Origin: Phycicoccus duodecadis
GTDB lineage: Bacteria; Actinomycetota; Actinomycetes; Actinomycetales; Dermatophilaceae
Assembly: GCF_002846495.1 (NCBI RefSeq)
Contig: NZ_PJNE01000001.1
Location: 558,001-622,000 of the forward strand
Direction of reading: 5' to 3'
Length of the DNA stretch: 64,000 nt
In this document: in pieces, positions 35,697 to 45,231 of the stretch
Layout of the letters: every line of letters begins with the position of its first letter
Position numbering within the stretch: position 1 is the first letter of the stretch
Notes under the pieces: generated by a model
Told to the model about the DNA's origin: nothing
What the model saw: the letters and a program-made list of their open reading frames with translations, nothing else
Database searches by the model: none
Program-made: the position numbers and the translations under genes

Positions 35697-37448
35697 TCAG
35701 GCTGCCTGTACGAACTGATGCGATGGCGAGACGCCGGAGTGGGGCAGCGCGAAAAGGTGCGATCCCGCCACGCCTCCGCCGAGGTGCCGACATACGAGGT
35801 TGGTGGCGGTGCTACTCACGGCGGCGAGGTCGGCGGCCGACCCGTGGTACGTCGGGACGGAGCAGCCGAGCGTCGGTATGAGCGCCTCGGCAGGGTCCAT
35901 GTCCTCCCAGAAGACCCGGTAGGCCTGTAGGTCACGCTTGGCCTTGACCTCATTGCCGACGTGCTCGTCGATCTCCTCGGGTGCCATGGTTGAGCCGGGC
36001 GGACACATGGTGACCAGACCGAGGGAGCCGCTGTGGGCGTCGGTGCTGACCCGCGCGATGAGCGGGAGGTCAAGTCCGTGGCCATGCAGTGCCGTCCACG
36101 CACCTCCGACGCTACGGCTCACCGTCGCATCGACGATGAGGTCGAACTGCTGCGGGTCGGGCATGCTCTCCGCGGCGACCACGTCGATCGTGTCGCTGAT
36201 CTGGCGAATGCGGCGCGCAAGGGCCGATGCCTTGTCCCTTCCGATGTCGTCCTCGGTGTAGTTCTGGCGAGTGAGTAGCCCGCCGTCAATGATGGCTGGA
36301 TCGACCAGTACGAGGGTGTGCGCTCCGGCCCGGGCGATGTACTCCCCCATCCATGAGCCGATGCCGCCGCAGCCGAGCAGGAGCACACGCTTGCCTTGGA
36401 GTACATGCGTTGGGCGTCGATGGTCACGGCGGGTGGTGACCGCTGGCCGCTCGTCTGAGATGCGGATCCACTCAACCGGTGCCTCGCCGTTGCCGTCGCG
36501 GACGTCCTGTGCCCGAAGACGCAGCGCGAGGAGGGACGGGGCTTCGTTAACTGGATGCGGAACGAGGAGCACAGCGGTGACTGTTTCGCGGTCCGGGTGC
36601 TTCATCGCCATGCGCGAGAGGGCTTCAACGAACCTGAGGGCTGCGATCGGGCTTTCGTGCTTCACAGATGGTGTGCGGTCTGACCTGATTGGCTCGCCGG
36701 GGACCGGGAGTCCCATGCAGGGTCGGGGCGCCTTCACGAATGATGGGTGCAGGGCGCGGGGAAGGGTTCCGGAGGTCTCGATCGAATCTGCGATGGACCG
36801 GTACGTCGAACCGCTCGGAATGTAGAAGGGCCCCGGGGTTGGCATGAGCAAGACGGAGCGGTCTCGCTCCCCGATGGGTGGGTGTTCGTCCACGAGGTCG
36901 ACCCGGCGTGGTGTGCGTTCTTGGACGTACGCGAGTCGGGGCTGGGTGCCGTCGAGTGTTCGAACGACGAGAGTCTGCTCGCCAGAGGTGGCACGGCTGT
37001 AGCCACCCACTGCGTGGTAGAGCGATGTGGCAGCGTCGAACCGGCCCGCGGCCGCGTCCGTGAGCCAGTCCCAAAGGCGCGCGAGGACGTTCCGGATGGT
37101 CATCCGGGAGTCCCATTCGCGACTGGGGTCGAGGTAGAGACAGAGGTCGCGTCCACCCATGACGTGGGGGAACCCCACCCACCGCGCGTGGTCGACGAGG
37201 ACATGCGGCGGCCGGTCTGTATCGTCGCCGACGACCAGCGTGAACCGCTCTTCGTCGGCGAGCGGCAGGACGGGGAATCGACGTGTCCCTCTGGCTCCGC
37301 GCGGGATGGACGTCGTGTCCAGCGCGATGATCGTGGTCACCAATCCCACACCATCAGCGTCGAGCCGTCGGATGATCCGGAGGCCGGTAGCGGGATCGCT
37401 CGCAACGTCGGCGAGGTCGCGGCGTACCTGCTGCTGGTACGGCGACAT
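35697..37448 (-). CDS. cap2: CBASS Cap2: E2-E1 ubiquitin-ligase-like enzyme
   Basis: A 583-residue protein from ATG 37448; a TTG at 37475 overlaps the CD-NTase stop (TTGA) and is the alternative. The N-terminal half is an E2-like domain with candidate catalytic Cys103 (GGRDLCLYLDP). The C-terminal half is ThiF/E1-like: VLLLGCGGIGSWMG (about 355-368) binds ATP, LVDPAIIDGGLLTRQNY follows, and Cys529 in LGCSVPTYHGSAAD is the candidate E1 cysteine. Known for type II CBASS: Cap2 joins the C-terminus of the cyclase to a target and primes it. It is the last gene of the operon capV, cyclase, cap2. No Cap3 (JAB peptidase) gene follows; the transposon end is 63 bases away. Confidence 0.88.
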   Translation of the reverse strand: MSPYQQQVRRDLADVASDPATGLRIIRRLDADGVGLVTTIIALDTTSIPRGARGTRRFPVLPLADEERFTLVVGDDTDRPPHVLVDHARWVGFPHVMGGRDLCLYLDPSREWDSRMTIRNVLARLWDWLTDAAAGRFDAATSLYHAVGGYSRATSGEQTLVVRTLDGTQPRLAYVQERTPRRVDLVDEHPPIGERDRSVLLMPTPGPFYIPSGSTYRSIADSIETSGTLPRALHPSFVKAPRPCMGLPVPGEPIRSDRTPSVKHESPIAALRFVEALSRMAMKHPDRETVTAVLLVPHPVNEAPSLLALRLRAQDVRDGNGEAPVEWIRISDERPAVTTRRDHRRPTHVLQGKRVLLLGCGGIGSWMGEYIARAGAHTLVLVDPAIIDGGLLTRQNYTEDDIGRDKASALARRIRQISDTIDVVAAESMPDPQQFDLIVDATVSRSVGGAWTALHGHGLDLPLIARVSTDAHSGSLGLVTMCPPGSTMAPEEIDEHVGNEVKAKRDLQAYRVFWEDMDPAEALIPTLGCSVPTYHGSAADLAAVSSTATNLVCRHLGGGVAGSHLFALPHSGVSPSHQFVQAA

Positions 37449-37471
37449 GGACGAAGACGTGCGGGACCTGC

Positions 37472-38479
37472 TCAACCGGCGCGACCTGAGTGGCTGGACG
37501 ATGAACCGGCTGCACCGGCACCTGCCGCCCCGACACCGAACTTCGAGGCACCCTCCGAGCGCGAACCATCCGTGAGGTCGGTCGGGAAGTCGTCACCGAA
37601 GATGGCAGCCCACTTGTCGAGGCTGTCCTGCTCGTCCTGGGCGTCGTAGGCGTCGCGCATCGCGCTCGCGTAGCCGCTGATGCGGTCCTTGAGTCGCTGG
37701 AATGTGGGCTCGTTCCAGCGGTGGTCGAAGGAAAGTCCGGTTCCTGAGGGGTCCCTGATCTCAGGTTTGCCGGGCTGCGCCTGAAGCCAGTCGTTGAGGT
37801 CCTCGACGAGACGGACCAGTGTCGTGGGCACGTCCCCGTAGTAGTTGGGGTCGAAGATGGTCTTCATTGCGCTCACACGGTCACCGAGCAGTGTGGTGAG
37901 GATGATGGACTTCGTTCCCGCCCAGTCGCTGTTGTCGCGCAGGTACTTCATGAGCCTGACGACTTCGCGGAAGTTGCGGTCGGTGATGTCGTCACGCTCC
38001 CGCATCCAGTTGGTGAAGGACTGCGGGTTGGCGTCTTCCCACTCGTTGTCGTCTCCGTTGACGATCACGTTACGGCCGTCGCTCAGGCTGAGGAACGGGA
38101 CGATGTCGACGTGCGAGTCGGCGTAGGTGACGGTCACGGCGCGGCACGAGTGGCTGACCGGCATGGTCTTGTACTTGTCGCTCCGGTTGAGAGCCCGCTT
38201 GATCGCGTTGCGGTACTCGACCGGATCCGACCAGTCGTCGCTCTCTCGCAGCACGAGCATGAAGTCGGCGTCGAACTCGCGATCCTTCTGGGGCTTGATG
38301 ATCGTGCGGTGGGCCCACGATCCTTGCGGGTCCTTCTTGACGATCAGAGGGTTGAGTTCCTCGTCAGCCTTCAGCGCCCCAAAGATCGCGTCAACGTTGC
38401 GGTCGAGGAGTTCGAGGCTGCCCTTGCCGAGGTTGACATGGTCGTTGAGGAAGTCGTTGAACTGCTTAACGTTCTCCAT
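37472..38479 (-). CDS. CBASS CD-NTase (cyclic oligonucleotide synthase)
   Basis: A 335-residue protein from ATG 38479 with AAGGAG upstream, overlapping the capV end by 14 bases. The nucleotidyltransferase signature is complete: PQGSWAHRT (Gly53, Ser54), REFDADFMLV (Asp70, Asp72) and SHVDIVPFLS (Asp125). The second domain holds RLMKYLRDNSDWAGTKSIIL, as in SMODS-type cyclases. The C-terminus is a flexible Gly/Ala/Ser tail ending SGRAG, suitable as a Cap2 conjugation site. Known role: makes a cyclic di- or trinucleotide on phage infection that activates the effector. The product cannot be predicted from sequence reading alone. Confidence 0.9.
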   Translation of the reverse strand: MENVKQFNDFLNDHVNLGKGSLELLDRNVDAIFGALKADEELNPLIVKKDPQGSWAHRTIIKPQKDREFDADFMLVLRESDDWSDPVEYRNAIKRALNRSDKYKTMPVSHSCRAVTVTYADSHVDIVPFLSLSDGRNVIVNGDDNEWEDANPQSFTNWMRERDDITDRNFREVVRLMKYLRDNSDWAGTKSIILTTLLGDRVSAMKTIFDPNYYGDVPTTLVRLVEDLNDWLQAQPGKPEIRDPSGTGLSFDHRWNEPTFQRLKDRISGYASAMRDAYDAQDEQDSLDKWAAIFGDDFPTDLTDGSRSEGASKFGVGAAGAGAAGSSSSHSGRAG

Positions 38480-39440
38480 GGAGGCGCTCCTTCTGGCGGG
38501 CAATCTGATCTGGGGTCACGTGCGGTTGGTAGGCGGCGGCGTTGTGCGCAGCGAAGCGGGCCGTGTAGGCGGGGCCAAGGCGCCGGGCAGCACCTGACGC
38601 CAGCGCTTTGAGGTCGGCAGTTCTCTGCGTATCGAGGGTGAACGTTCCCTCGGGTACGACGACGTCGAAACGGGTGTAGTTCTCGGGGCCGACGAGGTGC
38701 TCAGCCACACCTTCGCCGCTCTTGCTCCCTGCTCGCATGAGGAGAGGGAGGACGTGAGGGAGCCACGCCTTCAATCCACCCGTGTGGATGGAGTTCGGCA
38801 ACATGCCGAGCGTGTCAGTTGTGCCGACGTTGAGCACTTTGATCTGGCTTAGGGGCGCTTCGAGCATGCTGACCGCTTCGGCTATGGCCACGACCGAGGG
38901 GTTGTTCGCCCAGATCCCGCCATCGATGAGGTGCTGGTCGTCGACGGTGGCTGGTGCGAAGAAGGTCGGGGCGGCGGAGGTGGCGCGCGCGACGTCGACC
39001 ATTGGGATCTTCCAGTCGCGGGTCAGTCGCCGATGATGAGGAGTCTTGAAGAGGTGCACTTCGCCGGAGCGGACGTCCCAGGACGTGACGACCAACGGTT
39101 TGACACTTTCCCCGAGGAGGCGGTCACCCAGGACGTCTTTCAGGGCTTCGGTGAGAGCGTCCGCGTCGTATTGAGGGTGGGTGATGCGACGCATGAGGGA
39201 ACGGCGGGTGCGGCGGCTAGCCGGGAAGATGGTCGTGACCAGAGACTCGTAGTGGTCGGCGATCTCGGCCGGGCTCAGCCCGGCCCCCAGGCCAAGCGCG
39301 ATGATCCCTCCAGCGGAGGTGCCAGCGATGAGGTCGAACGCATCGGTGATACACACACCGAGGTCTTCCTCCAGGCGCGCGAGCACGTTAATGGTGAAGA
39401 GGGCCTTTGCCCCTCCCCCGTCCAGCGCCAGCACCTGCAT
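38466..39440 (-). CDS. capV: CBASS effector CapV, patatin-like phospholipase
   Basis: A 324-residue protein from an ATG with GGAGGA upstream. Patatin motifs: LALDGGGAKA (oxyanion hole, residues 5-12), IAGTSAGG with nucleophile Ser42, and LIDGGIWANNP with catalytic Asp173. It has the full length of a CapV protein and no membrane segment. Known role in CBASS: activated by the cyclic nucleotide, it degrades membrane phospholipids and kills the infected cell. It is first in the operon, with the cyclase overlapping its 3' end. Confidence 0.9.
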   Translation of the reverse strand: MQVLALDGGGAKALFTINVLARLEEDLGVCITDAFDLIAGTSAGGIIALGLGAGLSPAEIADHYESLVTTIFPASRRTRRSLMRRITHPQYDADALTEALKDVLGDRLLGESVKPLVVTSWDVRSGEVHLFKTPHHRRLTRDWKIPMVDVARATSAAPTFFAPATVDDQHLIDGGIWANNPSVVAIAEAVSMLEAPLSQIKVLNVGTTDTLGMLPNSIHTGGLKAWLPHVLPLLMRAGSKSGEGVAEHLVGPENYTRFDVVVPEGTFTLDTQRTADLKALASGAARRLGPAYTARFAAHNAAAYQPHVTPDQIARQKERLHGER

Positions 39441-39524
39441 AGAGCGTCCTCCTCCCTGGCTCGCTCTTGACCGTACTAGCCCGCCCTGACACTCCGTCAG
39501 ATCAAGAGTTGGGCGCCGGTGTTC

Positions 39525-42008
39525 CTACTCGGGCCGTGCTTCGATGATGAGGGTGGCCCAGGATCCAGCGGCGGCGCGGATGTGGGCTTCGGTGGCGAAC
39601 AGGTACCGCCAGGTGGGTTCATGGCCGCTGTCCTGAACTGCGCGGGCCCACGTTTCGGCGGCGTCCTTCTTGGCGAGGACGTCGCGGTCGGTGGCGTGGC
39701 GGTCGGCTTTGCCTTCGATGAGCCAGTGGGTGCCGGTGGTATCGATGGCGATGAAGTCGGGGTAGTACCGGCCGCCGGTGTCGAGGGTGATGTAGGCGGG
39801 GTCGTTGGGGGTGAGGCGGAGCCACCAGGTGATGTTGGGGTCGCGGTCGAGGAGGTGAGCAAGTTCCCACTCGGTGGTCTTGGCGTCGAAAGTGGCTGCG
39901 GGGGTGATGCTGCGCTGCCAGCCGGTGAACTGGGTGTGCTTGGTGAACTGGTCGTCGTAGGCGTGGCGGGCATCGCCTTGGACGAGCGTTGCTCCTTCGG
40001 CGAGGGTTTGAGCGGTCAGGACGTGCTCCATGCGGGTTTCCCGGTTGCGGATGGCCTGCCGGATGAGGGCCCTGATTCCTTCTAGAGCGCCTTGACGCCG
40101 CCGTTCGGTCCATTCGGCTGTGTCGTTGTCGGAGGTGACCCCGGCGCCGCTGAGGAAGGCGTCAACGATGCGTCGACACCCATTGACGGATTCTCGGGTG
40201 CGGGGGACTTCGGGTTGGCGCAGGACTGTTTCGGTGAGGTCGTCGCGTACGCGGGTGATGATGACGTGCTCCTGGGCCGCTTCTGCGTTCTCCTGGGGCC
40301 TGACAGTGATGCGGACGTCGTCGCCGACGTGCTCGGCTTCGAGTGCGTCTCGGAAGATGAAGGTGGGGGTGTCGCGGGTGAAGTCGCGTCCGGCGACTTC
40401 GGCTGCGCTGGTGGGGACGTTGGCGAGGGTGAAGTCGACGTGGGTGACGAGGGACTCACGGCGTGGGAAGGAGATGAGAGGCGCTCCGACACTTCGTTCG
40501 AGGAGGCGGGCAGGTTGTGTGTTTGCCCGGGTCTCGGTCTCTTCGAAGTCGACCATGGAGTTGCCGTCCTGGTCGGGGATGTCGAGCCCGTGGCCTCCAT
40601 GTTGCTCGTCGTCGATGGAGTCGTTGGTGCTATCGCGGTTACCGGGGAGGTCCTCGGGCTCGGAACCGGGCCCTTCAGCGGCTCCGCGGCCGCCCTCACT
40701 TGGCGGCGTCTCAGTGGCCGCTCCGTGCTGGTCTACGGCTGGCGGTGTCGGGGAGGTCGCTTGTAGGCGCTGAACGAGGACGTCTCGCTGTTGGAGCAGT
40801 TGCGCGTAGGAGTCGTGGGCAACAAGGTCCACCTGATCGATAGTCGGGATGCCCGTGCGGACCCCGTACGGCAGCCGGAGACCGCGTCCGAGGATCTGTT
40901 CGGTGAGGGCCTGAGAGGCGAGGGTGCGAAGGGCGACAATGACGGCGATGTTCTTGACGTCCCACCCTTCCTTGAGCATGTTGACGCTGACGATCGCGCG
41001 GATCGGTGAGTCGGCGTTCTCGACGTCGGCGAGGGCTTGGAGGGCCTCGTCGGACGACTGGGACGTGACCTGCAGGACGGCATGTCCGTCGCCGATGAAA
41101 TCGGCTTGCGCGAGGGTTGCTGCGACTGTCTCGGCGTGGTCGATCGAGGAGCAGACCACGAACAGGACGGGTTTGACGGGCGCGGCTGAGGGGGCCGCGG
41201 ACTGGTAGGCGTTGTATGCCTGCTCCTTGATGCGGAGCAGGGCGCAGGCGTCCCTCAGTTGGGTTCGTTCGTCGGTGGTTCCGTCGCGGCGGTAGACGAT
41301 GACGGGAGTCTTGACGAAGCCGTCGGCGATGGCTTGTCCGAGGGTGTAGCGGGACTTGATCTTGGAGAAGTTTTCTGGGGCTGGTGTCGCAGTGAGGCCG
41401 ATGAGGGCGACGGGGTCAAGGTCCCGAATGGCGCTGTTGAACGCGCGGGCGCGAGTCGAGTACAGGTGGTGTTCGTCGGCGATAACGAACAGGTCGTCGG
41501 CGTTCTGGAGGTGCTGGTAGAGCGGAGCCCCGATGTTCTCATCGACCTCGCGGGTGCGTCGGCTCGCTTCAGCGGTGGGGGCGAGGAGTTGCTGAACGTT
41601 GAAGACTAGGACCTTGAGGGCGGTCCGGTCGTGCAAGAGCGAGCCTGTCTGGGCGGTCTGGAAGTTGTCCGGGGTAACGATCGTGGGGATTAGGTCGGCG
41701 CCTGGCACGTACTTGCGGCTGGCCTCGTCGAAGTTATCGATGGTCTTGCGTTGGATGGTCGAACCGGGTGTGACGATGAGGACGTTGCGGACTCCGCAGT
41801 GGGCCAGATACTCGATGAGGGCTGACATCAGGTAGGTCTTGCCGACACCGGTGGCAAGGTCGGCGACGCCTTCGTTGTCAGTGTCAGTGTCGCCGCTGGC
41901 GAGCCAGGCGACGAGGTCGGTGAGGGCTTGGCGGTTGGGCTCGCGCAGGTCGAATCGGGCGGCGATGTCGGCGATCAAGTTCTCGTCGTGCGGGATATCG
42001 ATGCGCAT
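39525..42008 (-). CDS. res: Type III restriction enzyme Res subunit (SF2 helicase-nuclease)
   Basis: An 827-residue protein. Helicase motifs: ADLATGVGKTYLM (Walker A), FVIADEHHLY (DEHH box), LIGLTATPAP, and EQILGRGLRLP (motif VI). The C-terminal nuclease shows RYYPDFIAIDTTGTHWLIEGKAD, the PD-x12-EGK pattern of type III Res nucleases. A low-complexity acidic linker (about 430-500, with many E/G/P/S/D) joins the parts. The ATG is one base after the mod stop. Known role: translocates or slides after recognition by Mod and cuts DNA with unmethylated sites in head-to-head orientation. It is cargo of the Tn7-like element. Confidence 0.9.
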   Translation of the reverse strand: MRIDIPHDENLIADIAARFDLREPNRQALTDLVAWLASGDTDTDNEGVADLATGVGKTYLMSALIEYLAHCGVRNVLIVTPGSTIQRKTIDNFDEASRKYVPGADLIPTIVTPDNFQTAQTGSLLHDRTALKVLVFNVQQLLAPTAEASRRTREVDENIGAPLYQHLQNADDLFVIADEHHLYSTRARAFNSAIRDLDPVALIGLTATPAPENFSKIKSRYTLGQAIADGFVKTPVIVYRRDGTTDERTQLRDACALLRIKEQAYNAYQSAAPSAAPVKPVLFVVCSSIDHAETVAATLAQADFIGDGHAVLQVTSQSSDEALQALADVENADSPIRAIVSVNMLKEGWDVKNIAVIVALRTLASQALTEQILGRGLRLPYGVRTGIPTIDQVDLVAHDSYAQLLQQRDVLVQRLQATSPTPPAVDQHGAATETPPSEGGRGAAEGPGSEPEDLPGNRDSTNDSIDDEQHGGHGLDIPDQDGNSMVDFEETETRANTQPARLLERSVGAPLISFPRRESLVTHVDFTLANVPTSAAEVAGRDFTRDTPTFIFRDALEAEHVGDDVRITVRPQENAEAAQEHVIITRVRDDLTETVLRQPEVPRTRESVNGCRRIVDAFLSGAGVTSDNDTAEWTERRRQGALEGIRALIRQAIRNRETRMEHVLTAQTLAEGATLVQGDARHAYDDQFTKHTQFTGWQRSITPAATFDAKTTEWELAHLLDRDPNITWWLRLTPNDPAYITLDTGGRYYPDFIAIDTTGTHWLIEGKADRHATDRDVLAKKDAAETWARAVQDSGHEPTWRYLFATEAHIRAAAGSWATLIIEARPE

Positions 42009-42009
42009 G

Positions 42010-43764
42010 TCACTTCACTGTCGTTGCGGGGAACAGGTCGTCGGGTGCGATACGGAGTCGGGATCCGGGGCGGAGGTTGCCCAGCAGGATGGCCGCCTCG
42101 GGCAGTGTGGCCTTGGCGACGACGGTCAGGGTTTCACCGTCAGCGAGGTGCTGGACGAGGCTGCGGATGACGAGGTCGTCGGCCACCCCGTCGATGACGG
42201 CGAGCCGTTGCCGGTTGCGTTGTCCGCAGAAGACTGGGTGCTCGGGGGTGAGCGTGAACTTCAACTGTCCGGCGACGGCCTTGGACCATCGTCCGTTGGT
42301 GGCCTCCGGGGAAAGGAAGACGGTGCCGGATTCTTCGTCGACGTCGTACATGCTGGGTCCGATCCGGGCGACGGTGAACCCTCCTCCACCTTCCCAGTGA
42401 GTGGCTACCTCGTTTCGAGTGCGGGTGGCCTCGCGCAGTGCCTTGAGGGTGGCGTCGTCCAAGCCCTCAACGGCTTTCGCTACCTTGCCCAGCAACGCCC
42501 TGAACGCTTGGGCTTCGGTGGCTGTCATGCCTTCGGGGAGGTCCTCGACCGGGACCCGGGTCGTGGTGGATGTAATGCCACCAGGGTCCGTGCCTTCGAC
42601 GACGCGGGTGAGCCGGGGGACGATGAACGTGTCGGCGGTCGATTCGATGAGTTCGACGGTGACCCAGCGGCGGCCCATCTTGTGGGCTGTAGCCGCCGTG
42701 GTTCCAGACCCGGCGAAGCAGTCCAGAACGAGGTCACCGGGGTTGGTCGCGATGCCGATGATGCGTTCGAGGAGCCGTTCCGGCTTCGGGGTGTCAAAGG
42801 GTGGCACGCCGGGGAACAGGGACTGGATGTGCTTCTTGGCTTCGTCGTTGGAGCCGACCTCGGCCGCGAGCCAGATGGTGTGCGGGACGAGTCCGGGCGC
42901 TTCGGATGCGAACTGCTTGATGCGAGGTCGGCCGTTGCCGTTCTTCGGGAAGTAGACGCGACCGTCAGCGAGGTAACGCTCGTAGACGCTTTGCACTGCG
43001 CCCCAGCACCTGTTCGGGGGCGGGTCGTGCACGACACCAGTGGGCGTGGTGATCTTGTACATCTGGTTCGCACGGCTGCCCTGCGCTGTGAAGGGAACGC
43101 TGTCCCATGGTCCGCGCGGATCATCGTCGGGGTTCTTGGTCGTGTCCGTGCGGGCGAGCCTGTTGCGGACGTCTCTCCACTGCGTGACGGGTGGGACGGT
43201 GTAGACGAGAAGGTGGTCGTGGTTGTCGCTGAACGCGGCCCGGTTCTCGCGCGTGGTCCGCTTCTGCCACACGATCTGGGTGGCGCTGCGGTTGGTGCCG
43301 AACACCTCGTCGAGCAGGAGGCGCATCCGGTGGACCTCAGAGTCATCCAGGTGCACCCAGATGGAGGCGTCCGGTGCCAGGAGCGGGACGATGGCCTTGA
43401 GGCGGTCGCGCATAAGCGTCAGCCAGACGGAATGTTCGAGTTGGTCGGCGTAGTGCTCGAAAGTCTGCTTGGTGTTGAACGGCGGGTCGATGTAGACCAA
43501 CTTGACCTGTCCGCGGTAGCGGTGGGCGTACTCCGGGATGGTGCTGAGGGCTTGGAGCGCGTCCCCGGAGTCTCCGATGAGCAGGAGATTGTCATCGGTG
43601 CTCTCGTCTCCCACGGTTCCGACCGGCTCGATAGAGCGCACCTCGCGAACCCGCGGGTCGGCTGGGTCGACCCACGCGTAGTCGTACCTGCCGTGCTCGG
43701 CGGGCACGAGGGCGAGGTCTTTGCCCATCCACGACAGTTCAAGTCGGCCCTGGGGTGACGGCAC
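42010..43764 (-). CDS. mod: Type III DNA methyltransferase Mod subunit
   Basis: A 584-residue protein from GTG 43764 with GGGAGGAA upstream. It is a beta-class N6-adenine methylase: VYIDPPFNTKQTFEHYADQ (DPPF catalytic motif IV) comes before VLDCFAGSGTTAATAH (AdoMet-binding motif I). The middle and C-terminal parts should hold the target-recognition domain. Mod provides sequence recognition for both methylation and restriction with Res. It is the first gene of the mod-res operon. Confidence 0.92.
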   Translation of the reverse strand: MPSPQGRLELSWMGKDLALVPAEHGRYDYAWVDPADPRVREVRSIEPVGTVGDESTDDNLLLIGDSGDALQALSTIPEYAHRYRGQVKLVYIDPPFNTKQTFEHYADQLEHSVWLTLMRDRLKAIVPLLAPDASIWVHLDDSEVHRMRLLLDEVFGTNRSATQIVWQKRTTRENRAAFSDNHDHLLVYTVPPVTQWRDVRNRLARTDTTKNPDDDPRGPWDSVPFTAQGSRANQMYKITTPTGVVHDPPPNRCWGAVQSVYERYLADGRVYFPKNGNGRPRIKQFASEAPGLVPHTIWLAAEVGSNDEAKKHIQSLFPGVPPFDTPKPERLLERIIGIATNPGDLVLDCFAGSGTTAATAHKMGRRWVTVELIESTADTFIVPRLTRVVEGTDPGGITSTTTRVPVEDLPEGMTATEAQAFRALLGKVAKAVEGLDDATLKALREATRTRNEVATHWEGGGGFTVARIGPSMYDVDEESGTVFLSPEATNGRWSKAVAGQLKFTLTPEHPVFCGQRNRQRLAVIDGVADDLVIRSLVQHLADGETLTVVAKATLPEAAILLGNLRPGSRLRIAPDDLFPATTVK

Positions 43765-43871
43765 GCGCTATTCCTCCCGGTTGGTTCCGTTACCGAACCT
43801 ATCGTCCGGATCGGTCGGCCGCTGGAACTGAGCACGCCCTTGGCCAAGGGGCCGCCTCGGGCGGAGCGGTG

Positions 43872-44048
43872 TTACCCGTTGCGGCCGCGGCCTTTCTGCC
43901 GAGCGCCGCGCCCGCCGCGCGCGCCACCGGCTGACGACTGCGTCCCCAGGGTGCGAGGTAGGGCCTGATCTTCCGGAAGTCCGAGCGCGGCCCGGTACTG
44001 CGCATCCAACTTGGCTCGTTTACGTTCGCCCTTCGTCATCTGCGTCAT
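43872..44048 (-). CDS. Possible small basic protein
   Basis: 58 codons from ATG 44048: MTKGERKRAKLDAQYRAALG then a Gly/Arg-rich tail (GGARGGRGARQKGRGRNG). The basic, disordered composition suggests nucleic-acid binding if it is expressed. No clear ribosome binding site was seen. It lies between the membrane-protein pair and the mod gene on the same strand. Confidence 0.35.
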   Translation of the reverse strand: MTQMTKGERKRAKLDAQYRAALGLPEDQALPRTLGTQSSAGGARGGRGARQKGRGRNG

Positions 44049-44097
44049 GGTGCCGTCTGGGGAGGCGGACCTGAGCGCGCCACACCGCCTTCGCATC

Positions 44098-44712
44098 TCA
44101 GGTTCGTTGGTCGGCGCCGACGAGGAGCCGGATCGTGCCGTTGTTGCCCGCGACGAGGCCTGCGAGCACGGCGGCGAACCCGGCGGCGGCGACGAGCAGG
44201 CTGAGTTCGGGTTTGCGGGAGGTGGCGGCGTTGTCCATGTCGGTAAGGGCCATGGCGTGCACGGATCCGTCTGGCCGGATCTGGTAGACGATGTGAAGGG
44301 GCGCTGTGTAGCCGGTGCGTGTGGTGGGCGCTTGCCAACCGGTGGGGACTGGGGTCGTGTGGAACTCTTCAGGTTCCGGGATCCCATCGAGAAGGACGGT
44401 GCCCGTCACACCTTTGAGGCGGACTCGTACGGCGTCAGTTTCGTAGTACTTGCCTCCTCTGCCTTGGAACTGGCCGACGTGCACTTCGGGAGTCGTCACC
44501 GTGACTTGTGTCCCCCGCCGGGACAGGTCTTGTGCGGCGGCACGGTCCGAGATGTCGTTCACCGCGGTGATGAGTCCAACGAAACCGAAGAACGAGCCGA
44601 TGACCAGGATGGGTATCGAGGGTGCGGCGCCTCGGCGGACCCAGTGAGTCAGGCGCGCCCGACGCGTCCGCCGGGGCGCGGACGGCGTTGTCGCAGGAAC
44701 GCGGTTCGTCAC
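44098..44712 (-). CDS. Membrane protein with extracytoplasmic domain (DUF3592-like)
   Basis: A 204-residue protein. A basic N-terminus precedes transmembrane helix 1 (IPILVIGSFFGFVGLITAV); a soluble strand-rich region (TQVTVTTPEVHVGQFQGRGG; HIVYQIRPDGSVHAMALTD) follows, then transmembrane helix 2 (LSLLVAAAGFAAVLAGLVAG). The two-helix layout with a loop resembles DUF3592 proteins, as a pattern only. Its start overlaps the stop of the upstream three-helix membrane gene (ATGA). It is cargo of the transposon and may form a membrane pair with its neighbour. Confidence 0.6.
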   Translation of the reverse strand: MTNRVPATTPSAPRRTRRARLTHWVRRGAAPSIPILVIGSFFGFVGLITAVNDISDRAAAQDLSRRGTQVTVTTPEVHVGQFQGRGGKYYETDAVRVRLKGVTGTVLLDGIPEPEEFHTTPVPTGWQAPTTRTGYTAPLHIVYQIRPDGSVHAMALTDMDNAATSRKPELSLLVAAAGFAAVLAGLVAGNNGTIRLLVGADQRT

Positions 44713-45041
44713 TCGCGAGACCGTCTGCGGCGACGGACGAGCCAGTCGAGGATGAACGCGTTGAGCAGGACTGTCGCCGCCATGATGGTCTCGGTGAGGT
44801 ACGTGAAGGTGTCACCGAGGTAGGCGCCGCTGTTGACGAAGAGAGCCAGCCCGATCGGCAGGCCGATGAGGGCCGCGGGCAGGGCAGCCACGAAGAAGAC
44901 CAGGGACAGGACATCCTGCACGGGGAGGGCGTCGTCGCCGAAGGCACCGAGTGCCTCGGTGACCAGGTACAGGCTGAGCATGAAGACGAGGTAGAGGATC
45001 GCCACCCTGGTGGGCGGCCACCATCGTGGCGTTCGGGACAT
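44709..45041 (-). CDS. Small three-helix membrane protein
   Basis: A 110-residue protein with three hydrophobic helices: AILYLVFMLSLYLVTEALGA, LSLVFFVAALPAALIGLPIG and TETIMAATVLLNAFILDWLV, then a basic cytoplasmic end (RRRRRSRE). It resembles small streptomycete membrane proteins of the SCO4225 type, from memory. It is translationally coupled to the DUF3592-like gene by a four-base overlap. Function unknown. Confidence 0.6.
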   Translation of the reverse strand: MSRTPRWWPPTRVAILYLVFMLSLYLVTEALGAFGDDALPVQDVLSLVFFVAALPAALIGLPIGLALFVNSGAYLGDTFTYLTETIMAATVLLNAFILDWLVRRRRRSRE

Positions 45042-45231
45042 GCGGGGGACCCCTTCAACGTTGTGGGCGCTTTGCGCGGCCGTGTGAGAGGGCTAGGACC
45101 TCCAAGGCTAGCGATGAGAGGACCTAGCCAGGGCGGTTCATCGGCTGGGCCGCGCTCGTTCAGTATCGAATCTCGCGAGCGGCTTCAAGGGAAGCGGGCC
45201 CACGGGGCCCTGGGGCCGCCTACATGGAGGG

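Noticed and set aside
41839..43758. A 639-codon plus-strand frame opposite mod
   Set aside because: Shadow of the type III methylase, whose DPPF and FAGSGTT motifs are on the minus strand.
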